Assembly: GCA_029204225.1 (NCBI GenBank)
Contig: CM055102.1
Location: 34,402,585 to 34,466,584 of the forward strand
Reading direction: 5' to 3'
DNA from: Diphasiastrum complanatum
Taxonomy: Eukaryota > Streptophyta > Lycopodiopsida > Lycopodiales > Lycopodiaceae
DNA: 64,000 nt
Shown here piece after piece: positions 12,801 through 26,306 of the stretch. Made by a program: the position numbers and the translations under genes. Position 1 is the first letter of the stretch; every line of letters begins with the position of its first letter. The notes beneath the pieces are model-generated. The model was given only the letters and a program-made list of their open reading frames with translations, did not search any database and had not been told where the DNA came from.

Positions 12801-15800
12801 AACCCTTGCTTTGCAAAGTACTCGTCAATTCGTCTATACCAAGCCCTTGGCGCATGTTTGAGTCCATACAAGGCTTTTCTAAGCTTGCAAACTAGGTGCT
12901 CTTTGCTTGTTATCTCAAACCTCTGTGGTTGCTTTTTATAAACCTCTTCTTGAAGTTGCCCATTGAGAAAGGCACTTTCGCTATGTATCACTAACAAGAA
13001 CTCACCATAAAAGAGAGATCTCAATCAATCCAGCAACATGATCAAGCTCCCTTCAAGGGAGGCCCACGGGTATACTTACACCCTCCAAGGCTCCTCCTCA
13101 CCTGCGAAACCTCACTGGAGCACATAAGACAAGTAGAAAGTACATCAAAAAAGAAGGAGCATCGTCCACATAGGACTTATTCCTAAAAGCTAAACCAGCA
13201 CTAGAAAACAGAGAGAAAAACAAAGCTTAACCTCCAGCTCTGTCCAGGGAACGATATCAATAGCTTGACCACCAGCTACACAGAGGGAAAGAGAAAACTG
13301 AAATAAGTTACCTAACTGGCTAAGTGGATATAAAATACTGCGTTATATGGTGAGAAGCAGGAGTTGGCCTCCGGTGAAGAGCCCTGGGCCTGGAGGAGCG
13401 AAGAGGATGCTGGACCTTCGGTCGTCGTACTGGAATGTATCTCACTGTCAGAAGTCTCATCTCTATCCCTCTTCTGGAAAAAGTGCGTAATGTGGGACTG
13501 GCTATGATCCACATCAGAAACATCCAATAAAAAGGAAGATCTCAAAGTAAACATCTCTCGTAATAATAAACCAACACATCTCGCATCTGAGAAGGCAAGG
13601 AAAGAACCAAGTGTAAGTGGAGTATCTCTGTATAAGCAATGGTATCTGCCTCTGATCTCATAGTACGCTGGACATCGGAAAATGACTGCTTGGCCCGAAT
13701 CATACGGCTAAGCATGTGAATCTGCAAACGCGAGATGTCACTCCAGGTGTCTCTAGATAAGCCAGGGCACCATGTCTCTGCTGAATACAGTGCAACTGGA
13801 GAAACAGTCGAAGAGAAGAGGCGACAACGTGTGTCCGGGTCATGCACGTAATAAGAGGAGGAAAACCTCTCCATCTGAACAAGAGCAGAGCGCCCCTTGC
13901 GAAGCCTAGCCAATGCAGCTGGTCTAAGAGATGGAAGGAGAGTCAATTGTATAAATTTTTGCAGCATAGTCAATCCAAGATTCAATGGCAATAGGAGCCG
14001 GCATACATGAGTTTTTAGAAAACATCTTCCAAAAGAAGGTAGAAGAAGAGGAGTCCAAGGAATCGATGAGTTTCTGTGCCAGAGACTGAAAGTACGTAGT
14101 CTTTTTCCGCAAAGTCATTCTATGGTATTCTTTTTATCTAGATGCTAAGGTGTCGAGAGAATGGTATTGAGCGTGAACAACCTGCTTGTGTAGAGAGAGG
14201 CACTCATCAGCATACCATCTATTGTAAGTGCGTCTATGAGATAAGAAAGTTTTCGGAGGATATGTAGCACTGGCTTAGTGAAGAAGCGACTGAGATAAAA
14301 AGGCGGCTTGTTGGTCTACCGAAGATGAGAAAGGGAGATCGGCGAGCAGTGTGGCCAGAGAGGAAGTGTACGTAGGAAGACCAAGTGGAGAGAAAGATGG
14401 ACGATGGCGACGTGAATGAGGTGTCGTAGCAGTACCACGAGTGGCACGGCCTATAGACAGGAGCAATAGAGAGTGATCAAAAATGGTAGGGTGCATAATA
14501 TGAAAAGTATGAAGAAATGGAATCAAGGCTGGTGAGCCAATGAAATAGTCAACAACGTTGTGACCACCCCTGTGCGGATGACAGGTATACAGAGATGATG
14601 ATGGCCATCGAGATAGGCCATTCAAAATGGTTAACGAGTGAGCTTCTGCAAATCCAATCAGCTGTTCTCCAAAGTGTGTAGCCGGGGTATCTACATCCTG
14701 AGAGGTCCTATCCAAACTCACATCCAAAACCTGGATATGTAGGAAATCACTATCTGAGAGAGGTTATTACAACATCTACCCTATGCTTCCCGTATCGATT
14801 TCAAATGGTTCAATATGGTTCCTTTTGATGGTTTGTTGTAAATTGCTATGGTTTAGTACAGTTTGTGTTTAGACGGTCCAATATGGCTCCCAGTCAATTC
14901 ATCAACAAAAGATAAAATTGTATTTGGGAAAAGTAGGCTTATGCAATGTATAAAAAAATTTGCAAAAAATATCACCCAAAAAACCCATGAAAATGTTGTG
15001 TTTTTTGACGCCCATATCAAAAAAAAAAAAATTGGGGTACATTCTGAGTTAAAAACTTGGAACGTGTTCCGGAATGGCCTATGCATCTTTCGAATAAATG
15101 TTACATTATTCAAATGAATTGTTCGATTAGAGATTTACTCTAAATCTCCTAATTAGTCAAATGAATCTCACAGAACTTTTCAGTTTTGAGTTCTAGTCGA
15201 TACTATGCCAAGTTTCCAACAGTTCCGCTAAACTCCAACCTCTTAGCACAAATCACAACTCCTAATTTCTAGTCAATTTCCCCCTTCTTTAAAAAAAAAA
15301 TTAGTCACTGAAATAATCCTAGACTTCGACTAATCTCCTTTACGATGACAGAAATAGGAAATGATTAGATGGAGTAATCCTTGATTATCCCCTTTGATAA
15401 AAAAGGGATTCTCCATCAAGAACAAATTTGATTGACATGACGACAATAACATTCCCTATTTAAGAATTGAAATTTACAAATAAACAGTTATTAGTCAACC
15501 ATAGGCTTTTATAAAAATTCCGATGGATAAGTGAGCTTAGCGGACTGCCAGTTTAATTTCAATCTTTGCCTGGAATGTTGGTACAATTATGTGAAATCGT
15601 TCTTCATTCGGAAGAATCATGCAAAGAAGATTGGAGTTGTTTAACAAATTTTGCACGTTCGGCGTCACGTGCACATTCCTATATGAAAGCCCAATTACAG
15701 ATCTCTACTAGACACATGTAAAATAAATTTAGTACAGTTCGATAAAAATGCATCACCAACCTAATTGGGCCACATCAGCCACTCCACTATAAGTCACTAC

Positions 15801-18800
15801 TAGTTCCATGCAAATCCATCATTTTGAGATTTAGGCGTCTAAACCATTAACTATGACTTTAGTACCATGATGCCCAACCCCTCATAATTAATTTACGGGT
15901 CAAGATAGGCTTACTAGCCTCCTTACGGCCCCACACTATTGCTTAATAAACTATCCTTAATCAGTTTCCCAAGGAACAAGCTCACTGTTTCGGGTGCAAG
16001 ATGGTCCTATTCAGGTGCATTAATCCATGTTGGGTTCTGTGAAGGATAAAAATTCAAAACTAACCTCTAGCATGTCTGTTACGATCACAGATGGTCCTAG
16101 TAAGTGTGTTTTCGCTCAAGGAGTGGAAGGCCAAGTCATGAAGAGGCCTTACCCCGGACCCTGCCGTTGGGGGGCGTTCCCCCCCAAACCCCCCACCGGG
16201 GGGCTACCGCCCCCCGAACCCCCTAAGCATTTATTGAAAACCAGAGCAAATAACAACCAAATAGCTATTAAAAATAAGATCTGTTTGTGCCCCATCTACT
16301 GCACTTTTGAGAGGCAAAACGCTCGTTTGACCATTGATCCCCTAAAAAAATTTCAGCCATAAGCTATTTTTCCAAAAAAAAAATAAACATAAAAATAATT
16401 TTTTTTTTTTTTGCGATTCTGGGAGGAGAAACGCGTTTCTGAGCGTTTCTCAGAAACGCAGTTTCCGAAACGTCTCCTCCCAGAAACGCGATTCTGTGCA
16501 ACTATGATACGTATCTCCTTTTCTGATAGCTCAGCAAAATCTTTGTTAAAAAAAGTCTCACACAATATAAAAAGAAACTGTACCTCCTTTTTGAAATCAT
16601 TGAGGAGTTCACCACTGTGATCCTGTTCTGTAAACACCTTCACAGCAACATCCTGCGACCGACACCCAATATAGATAGCTGCTTCAGAAATCAATATATG
16701 ACTTGATTTCCCTAAGGGTAACAAACCACCATCTACCAAAGTGTCTATTTTAACCCATTACATAGACGCAATAGTGCACATTACAATGGATTTTAAGCGG
16801 CAAAATCTAATCTTGACAAGCAACATACCGAACCATTCCAAACTCCATGGTAGACCGTTGCACAAGAACCTGAATGGATGCAAGCAGTTGAACAAGCAGA
16901 GATGATGAGTTGGAGCCCCACCTCATCTTGACATTACAAATATAAGAACAGCAATTAGAAGGTTCTCTACTGAACAGTACAAAGCTATAACCCATAAGAG
17001 CCTTCATGTCACCTTCAATGAAACAATGTATTCTTAAGCCTCCATCATACTTCTGCACTCCACGCTAAAAGAGCGTATTTGATACATTTCACCCAAAACT
17101 GCCTTTATACACAATTCTGAACACAAAGACTTTGAATATTGGATACCAATTTTTTTGTTTTACCTCAAATGATCCTAGATTCTTGGAGTTCATATGAATC
17201 CAGCTCCTGAACAAGCTATCACCTATCTCCATCCCAGTATTTATGCTCTAACTTGCATCCAAAGACAAACTATAAACTCCTCCAAGTGATTCATACTTTT
17301 AGCTCGAAGCTTGGGAGTCAACTAGCTGGTGAATCAAGGACCCCTATCTTTTACTTAAATCAAGTATCCTTTTAATTTTTCTTGGTTATATCACCTTCTC
17401 TACATAAGGAAGAGAACTATCTTCTCCAACAACAACATTTCATTCAGTACACTACAGAACTATGTTTCATATTGCCCTTCAGTGTGAATGAATAACGCTC
17501 CTGGAGAGTCAGATTCAAGCATTTCAAAAAACTAGATCTTAAAAATTGTATAATTTATAGCAAAAAGAAAAGTTGCTGTTTCAGAGTTTACAGTGCAAAC
17601 TACATTTTCATTATGCAATTACAGTTACATACATCCTGAATTCCTAAATCGTGATTCCTTAACCACAATTTTTTATTCCTGATGTTACAATGTGACTTCA
17701 ATGCCCAAAACAAATTCTATGACATAATCTATCAAATGTCGTGTTCAGTGAAATGATGTCACAAATTTAAAAACGATACAAAATCAAAACTTAAAACTTA
17801 CATCCTATTGGTAGCTAGAATAGTACTTAGTACTTACATACCTTTTAACTACGTCAAACTCACTACTCAATGTTCAGTAACAGCTAACTACTAACTGCAA
17901 ACGGGTCAACAATATCTCACAAAATTTAAAAATTAAATCGGATCAAGAAAAGTTTATGCACACAATTTGAATTGGCAGGTTTTGATTTGAATTGGCCCAT
18001 TTTTCTTTAAGTGGTAGGAAAAACCATGATGGCTCTTGACATAAGCACAAAGAAATGCATTCAAATTATTGGGCTTTAAAACATTCCTTGGAACTGGGTC
18101 TCAGAACCACCAAACTAGGAGTTGGAATTAGGCAAGAGGACAGTTAGGAGCCCTTGTCAAAATCCCCAGGACTGGTGATTTAAACATGCCTGTTGTAAAG
18201 GACATACAGTGCCCCAGGGTTATGCATTTTTAGGGCATCTACAATTGGGTGCATTATTATCCCTCCAAAAGTGCTGCCTCTCTTATTTTTTGGATTATGC
18301 ATTAGATAATCCTAAGACTTTCCTTTAAGGTTCCCTAGAAGATTGTCAATAGAGGTTCAAGAGACTAATTGTGTACTTTTGATTATTGAAATGCTTGAAC
18401 TCTCTGTGGGGGAACCATAGAACACACGGTTCTTGGAGCCGGGTCCCAAGAAGTGTGGGGTGAACCGTACCACGGTTCATGAACTGTGGTACGGTTCTCG
18501 TAATTAATTAATTGATTTTTTTTTACCCTTTCCCCCCCAAAACCCCTCCCACGGATTTTTGGCCCTCATTTCACTGTTTTTGGGCTGTTTTTAGGGGGTG
18601 GGAAGTAAAACAATATGCCATTAATTGAGCCCACTATTCTACTTGCGATCATATTTTCACTCTTCGGGCTCATATTGAGGAGGATAGACACAAGAGAAAA
18701 AGGGATTTACTATTGATTCGTCGATTTTAGGAAAGCCTTCAATTTTGTTCCACATCCCTTGCTTATCCAGTGCATGTGTGATCTTGGTTTTTTTACAAAT

Positions 18801-21800
18801 ATTATTTTGGCAGTGATGGCACTCTATGAGAGTCATGGGTTGCTTCCGACATGATAGAGGTATTTCTAAGCACATCTGGGGCACCATTTGAGTGAAGCAG
18901 GGTTCTCTTTCACCTACTCTCTTTGGATTGTACATTGATGAGCTAGAGCAGGTCATCTCACAGTGTGGTGGATCTGGTTGTAGGCTTGGTGATATCCTGA
19001 TTGCCATTCTTCTTTATGCTAATGATGTGGTTCTAGTCTCCCGAACTAGGGAGGGCTTACAGAGACAATTGGATTGTTTACATTTACGACCCATTTCAAA
19101 GACCAAAGCTATGATCTTCAATACTTCCAGAGCTCTCATGCAGTGCCAGGAGCCTTTTTTTGACGAATTGCCTTGGGAAGTGGTCCATTCCTACACTTAC
19201 TTGGGTGTACTCTTCACTAGTCCTGTAATAAGCATGAGACAACGTACTACCTCCTCAACTTGGAAAGAGTCATGCTTCCCCTGTCCAGTTGAAGAGGTTT
19301 TGTTTCCGGAAGTTTATTCGGGATGTTCCAAGTAAGTGTAGACTATTTGATACCATTGCTATCCCGATTGCCTTGTATGCAGCTGAGGCATTGTGCAACG
19401 GTCTCTCTTTATCCGATTGGGCTAGTATATCGAGGTTGCAAGTCACCATGCTCTCTCATATGATTCGGGCTAATCCCTCAGTTCCACACCAATTCATCCT
19501 TGTTGAGTTTGCAATCACACCACTACAGCGTGATGCCATCTTTCATCTTATCATTTATGTTCAATGAGTTATGGAGTTTCTAGTTAGAAAGTTGAGATAC
19601 TCTCAGTTGGCACTTACATATTTATAGCATCTCCGATCTATCAGGAGTCTCTTTCTTCTTTACGTCAGGTCTTTCCTCATGATAGCCCACTAGAGTCACA
19701 AGTCGTCTTCCTCACCACATTCACATTGTCGCCTCTTTGGCCTTCCCTTCTAAACCCACTCATTCTTTCCCATCTCATTTATTACACCCTCCTTGGTACA
19801 ATATAGAATGTCGCTCACTTCACCATCTTGTCACTCATGCACGTATACATTCCCCTCACCCCCTCCGTTCCACTCGTCGTTTTTATGATCATATGCACCA
19901 CCATAAAAAGCATGCCTATGATGACTTTCAAGGGAAACGTCTCGTTGATCTTCTTTTCAGCTCTTCATCAGGTGCTTTTGGCGTGAGTTCATCCTTCGTG
20001 CTCCACCTCCCCTATTGGATGACCTCCGCATTTGGGCTGACTATGCTACCATGCTATACAGTGTACCTACCGACTCACCCATCTCCATCTCCCCTTGTCC
20101 ATCTGAATTCACCTTCTTCAAGTCAGATATGGTCCTTGCGGCCATTAAGAGACTGAAGACCAATAGAGCGAGAGACATCGAGGACCTTGACTCTGAGCTG
20201 CTGATCCACGCTACTATTTAACTTTCTCCCCATCTTGGCCACCCTCCTCAATTGTGTTTTTCTCTAGCTTTCCATCCTCCTAGTGTAACCCTATTCACAA
20301 AAATGGTGACCCCATACCCTGATGATCCCATGATCCCTCAATTGTGGGTTTATTTGGCTTTCCATCCTCTTAGTGTAACCATGTTCTCAAAAATGATGAC
20401 CGCATGATCCCAGAGAGCAGAAGTTTACAAGCTTTGGGCCAAGCAAGATTCAGAGCCCACTACTCTACTATTGACCATATCTCCACTCTTTGAGCTTTTA
20501 TCGAGGAAGCCAGGCATAGTAAATAGCGGGTTTACTACTGTTTTGTGGACTTCAAGAAAGCCTTTGACTCTATCCCACATTCCATGCTCATTCAAAAGCT
20601 TCGTGATCTTGGTTTCTCCACAGACATTATCTTGGTTGTCTTTACGAGAGTCTTGGGCTGCTTTCAACGTCGTCACAATCTTTTGAGTATATTTGGAGCA
20701 CCATTGTGGTGAAGCAAGGTTGTTCTCTTTGGATAGTATATTGATGAGTTGGAGAGGATCATTTTACAGCGTGGTGGTGTTGGTTGCAGACTAGGCGATA
20801 GTTTGATTGCCAATCTTCTTAATGCCGATGATGTGGTGCTAGTCTCCCCGTAAGAGAGGGCTTATAAAGACAGTTGGATTGCCTATAGACCTTCTGAACT
20901 AGATGGGGCTTGGGGGTGAACACTACGAAGACCAAGGTTATGCTCCTCAATACTTCCAGGGCTTTCATGCAACGTCATGAGCTCATTCTTGACGGACAGG
21001 CTTTCAGAGTGGTTTCCTCTTACACTTACTTGGTCCTATATTTAGTATGAGACAAGTTGCTACTCGACTCGGAAAGGCCATGCTTCCCTTGTGCAGATGG
21101 AGAATTTTTATTTCCATAAGTCCATTCAAGAAGCCCAAAGTAAGCATAGAATTTTTTATACCCCCATCTTTACATGCAGCATAGGCATGGTGCACAAGTC
21201 TTTCCTCATCAAACTAGGCTAGTATCTCAAGATTATATACTACTATGTTAACTCGTATAATTCGGGCTAAGCCCTCAATTCCACATAAGATTATCCTGGC
21301 CGAGTTTGCTACCCCACTTCTACAACTTGGTGCCATTTTCCAACTTATATCCAACGAGTTTAGGGGCTTCCAGATTCAAAGCGAAGAGATGCATAGATAG
21401 CACTTACCTCCAACGGTTTCATGATCAAGGTCACCAATTGTCATCTCATCTCATCTCCTCCTTAAGTCATTTGGGTTACTAATGGTCATGGTTTGCTCGA
21501 GCATCTCATTTCCTCCTTAAGTCTTTTGGTGTTTCTATCAATGATCTCCCTTCGGATACTCGTCAGTATATCAGGCCGTTCCTATATAGAGCATATCCTG
21601 ATCGCACTTGGCGAGGAGAGCTGGGGGTCAAACCCGACTAGTATCGTACTCATTTGTTGGAGCTAGATGTAGCAAGGTTTCCGGTTTTACCACGATATTT
21701 AGATTCAGGATTATCTCATTGTCTCAAGCTGATATTGGGACAATTATGTGTATCATCACATCAATTGGCCATTGAGACTGGACGGTTCCGTGGTATTCCA

Positions 21801-23063
21801 AGAGGAGAGCAAATTTGTCAGTTATGCTCTTTGAGTGAGGTGGAGTCTGAGGAGCATTTTATCTTCAAGTGCCCTATCTACCATGAGATTTGCAGGGAAT
21901 ACTATTGTTTGTTTCGCAACATGTCCCCCACCCTACGATCGTTCATAGCATACGAGGATCCTCGATGTGTTGCACTTATGGTACAGGTTAGGCTCTTACT
22001 GCAACGGGATATATGTTAGGTAGCTCAACAGAGTCACTCTAGTTCTTACCTCCAAATCACCTCTTTCTTCTCTAGAAGAAGACCACAACAAGATCCAAAG
22101 TTTGACGATGATGATCATGACAACACACATATTCAAGGAGATCATATATATATATATATATATATATATCAGACATGAGGGTCCGGCCCAGACGCGGGCA
22201 TCCTGTGTCCGCATCCGGCGTCCGGACCCGGACACATCCATTTTTTTTTGTTTTTTTTTGGACGCTGGACGCATCCAGCGTCCTGGACACAGACGCGTCT
22301 GAGTCCCAGAATGCGTCCGGGACCCGTACGCATATTTCAAAAAAAAACAAAAAAAACAAAACTGGCCGCGGGGGAAGAGAGGAAGATTAGGGTTTTGGGA
22401 GGGAGGGAGGGAGAGAGAGACTGCTTCGCACTGATCATCCGGCTAAGCATAAGGATCTGCAAACGTGAAATATCACTCCAAGTATCTCTAGACAAGCCAG
22501 GACACCATGTCTCTGCTGCATATAGAGCCACCGGAGAGACAGTGGCAGAAAAAAGGCGACAGCGTGTATCAAGATCATGTACATAGTAAATAGAGGAAAA
22601 CCTCTCCATCTGCACAAGAGCAGAGTGCCCCTTGCGGAGCCTAGACAGTGCAGCTGGTCTAAAAGTGAGCAATGGACCAGTGAGAAGGACACCCAAGTAT
22701 GTATAAGAGGCTACTATCTCCAGTGGCAGCCCATCATAATAGAACATTGTGTCTCTCATATGATGTCGATTGGTGTTGAACACCATGACCTTAGCCTTAC
22801 CAATGTTCACCATCAAACCCCATATCTGGCAGAAAGTATATAAAGCATCAAGGTGAGAGAGAGACATACGGTTTAGGGTTTACGAAGAGAGACAGACAGA
22901 GAAAAGAAGAAGCCAGTGAGAGGCTGTGGGAGCCTGCGAGAGCCAGTCAGTCGAGATGACAGGGCGCACACCGCCTGACGTGAGCGTTTGCCTTGCATCC
23001 GTTCGCAATGCAATGTAATGTATGTGTTTAGGGTATGTAATATCTGTAATGAGCTGAAAATCT

Positions 23064-23129
<66 letters not shown>

Positions 23130-26100
23130 CATTTACCTACTAAAGAGAATATCGAATTTCCAAAAGACCACCTTGGAGTTTAAAATCGTGAGCAGCAGTT
23201 TTGTTGCAATTGTTTTCCTCAAGCTATGGAATCGAGGATGCACACCACACAAGCACCTCAAAACACGCAAAAATGTTGACCTTTTGTTGGTTCAGGCAAC
23301 CCCGCAAGCTAACAAACAGCCAAAAGAAGGATATCAAATATATTGTTGAGCAAGATTTCGATGATGATGAAAAGTACAAGCCCAGTTAGTCAGGAAGAAA
23401 GTTCGAGCTCTTCCATAAGTCTAAAGTGTGACAGAAATAAAGAAGCGTTTTCACCAGAAATGGCAACAAGCACCTTGAGTTTGCACTCTCACAATGTGCA
23501 TTTGAAAAATTATCCACCTTTTTCTTGTGAGGTCGACCGAATTCTGAGTTCCAAGACACGTCCTCAATATCGAGAGAGAGATGTGGACCTTTGAAGCATA
23601 ATGAGTTGTCTTCTCAATCCAACAACATCTGTTTTGACAGTATTAGTCGACCCTTTTGATAGTACATGTAATGAGGATCCTCGTCCCACTTTTTCTCAAT
23701 CCAATTAGTGTTGGATGTAATATATTTTTGAGAAAATACGAACTTCTTGATTCAAGCATATATGTGAAAGGAATACAAATGAGTGTACCCTTTTTCATTG
23801 AGAAATAAAACTACAATTCCAAAGAAAGCTTCAGCAGAAGAACATTTTTGTTTGCGTGTTTTTATGCAATCCTGGAAGTGGAGTCACAATTGGTCCTTCT
23901 TGAGATGCTGATCTTCCCAATTGAGAAGATGTTTCAGAGCCCCAGTCTAAGTAATTAGTAAGATGTTGAAGTTCATCCAGGGAGAAACTGATCTCATCAC
24001 ATACGACATAGTAGTGTGTAGGTTTAGGGTTTAGGGCTTAGGGATGAAGTTGTAGCATGAGTAATTAGTAAGCTGTTGAAATTCATCCGGGGAGAAACCG
24101 ATCTTATCATATAAGACATAGTAGTGTGTAGGTCTAGGGTTTAGGGTTTAGGGATGAAGTTGTAGCATAAGTAACTAGTAAGTTATTGAAGTTCATCTCG
24201 GAGGAGTAAAACTGCAAGAAGTTTAGGGAGAAGTAAAACTGCAAGAATACATACTGATCAAGCTATGCTTGACCACATAATTTGCTAGGATAAATTTTTC
24301 CAGTGATGTTTACTATTCTGCCTCTCCTGTCATCCCCAGGCACTGAAAAGACCTTTTTGACCATTGCTTTCTTACAAATCTTCTTGGCCAAATATCCAGG
24401 TGAAAGGGTATTGATCACTGCCCCCAGAACGCATGCAGCTTCCTTGGGTGTCCGAGATAAGGAAATGGGCAGTGAAGCCAATTCCTTTACACAACCTATA
24501 TGAAGCCCATAAAACTGTGAAGAATAATATATTTAAAAGTCCTTTCCCAAAAAATACCTCGATTATCCAAAGCACAGTTCAAATCCTATGTTTTTAACAT
24601 CCAGAGCAACAACAAGTCCAACTAAACTGAAGGCAAAATTTGTTTAGTCAAAAAATGTGAATCTGGTTGACCTGAACCTTGGATAACGAACTGTACAAAA
24701 TGATAATCCCCTAAACTTGAACCTTGGATAACGAACCTTGGATAAAGGAGGCTTTGTTAACTAGTATAAAGGAGAAGTTCTAGAAACTTGCCTGGTATTT
24801 GTGACTTCACAATTTTTTTGAAACTTATGCCCGGATAGCATAAGGCACTTGGATTACCTGAGAAGACATGTACAAATAATAGAATGAAGCTAGAGGCCTC
24901 ATTGGCAGGGATATGTATTGATCTCTGTCTGTCCTTGATTGGTTTGTCATCTGAGGAAAGTAAATTTGGAGGTCCTGTTGTAGCACAACATGCAATTTCT
25001 CGAGCATTCAAAATTGGTCAAAAGCACAAGGTCTTTGTTTATCGCCTTGTGGCAGAAATAAATGCAGAGAAAAAGATTGAGAAGGCCTCAACTCACAAAG
25101 ACTGGCTCTCCAAAAATTCTCATCCTACAATCCGATCATCCCATTCTGTTCTGCTGCAGCCGTGACAGAATTCAAGTTTCCTTTCTGTGTTGTTGTTGGA
25201 GTTCACCCCAAAACCCTAAACCGATCTCATCATATAAGACATAGTACTGTGTAGGTCTTGTGGTTCCCTGTGGTGAATGACACAGTTTTGCTTATTAATT
25301 AGTAAGCATACATTTCTCCTATTGGCTCCTACTTGGAGATGGATCTGAACACAAGTTATTAATCAGTAAGCATTCATTTCTCCTACTGGCTCCTATTTGG
25401 AGATGGATCTGAACACAAGCAAATATCTGCCAGGACTATGCGGTAGGGAAAATTGAAGGGCATTAGAACAACACGTCGAGTCTTGTTGTCAGGTACTGTG
25501 TCTCAAAACAGTTTTGAAGAGCTCTTCAATCTTCTTAGGCTAGACAAGCCTGACTTTTTGAAAGTGATTCCTAGTTATGCGGCTAGTCTTAGTAGTGAAA
25601 TTGACTCGATCGGTAAAGTTTAGATACAAGCTCCTTTGCATAGTAAACATTTGAGGACGATACAGATTGGATTCCTGAAAGCCAAGAACACTTCAGTATC
25701 TCAAGTGGAGATGAATCATCTGATGATAAAGCTCGCACAAAAGTTTGTTCTCGTCTGGAAACTAGTTCACACGAAAAAGCAAGAAAGCATATCACGGATA
25801 TGCCTGACACAGATGCTTGCTCTTCTAGCCAGAGAGAGAGAGAGATAGCGAGAGCACAAGAGAGAGTTTTCTGGTCAAAATCACAAATTGTTTGCTGGCA
25901 TCTCAGTTATGGGAGGCATGGGCAAAATTAGGTTTGTTGCAAATTTTTTTTGGTACCTTTTTCGTTTTTTTTAACATGAATGGGCAAGTATGTGCCAGAG
26001 ACTCTCTGATAATTAATTCCCGGGGGGGGGGGGGGGGGGGGGGGGGGTTAGGGGGAGGAAGTTTTGTCACTTGTATCTGCCATTGACGGTTTCATCTTTG

Positions 26101-26258
26101 GTTTCTTGGCAGATTCTAAGTTCTGATTTTTTTTGGGGCATGTGGGAGCGAGCGGGGAGGGGCCTGTATTTTTTTTTTTTTCGAAAAATGGCGGACACGT
26201 CCACCCTCGGACGCACCCCTAGCGCGTCTGCGTCCGGACGCACGTCCACCATCCGGTT

Positions 26259-26306
<48 letters not shown>

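Larger units (their letters stand above)
23190..25830 (+). pseudogene. Scrambled SNF2-family helicase pseudogene (CLASSY/DRD1-like)
   Basis: Fragments of a SNF2 chromatin-remodelling ATPase. 24303-24540: [20 protein letters not shown] then [12 protein letters not shown] (motif I; Walker GTGKT changed to GTEKT), and after a frameshift [20 protein letters not shown] (after motif Ia). 24940-25110: [20 protein letters not shown] then VYRL (motif VI). 25440-25620: [20 protein letters not shown] then [11 protein letters not shown] (motif III). 23200-23600 and 25650-25830 encode acidic, Ser-rich stretches ([24 protein letters not shown]) that could be its linker. The order I-VI-III is wrong for the family, and frames are broken. 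Known: such proteins act with RNA-directed DNA methylation. This copy cannot encode one. It sits antisense within intron 3. Confidence 0.78.

Noticed and set aside
16653-16739. N-terminal extension of the exon 5 frame
   Set aside because: Exon 4 and a GCAG acceptor give the expected NGS-DVAVK join. The extension is intron.
22072-22390. Four overlapping open frames in island b
   Set aside because: They are mirror-image frames of a palindromic low-complexity block with no protein similarity.
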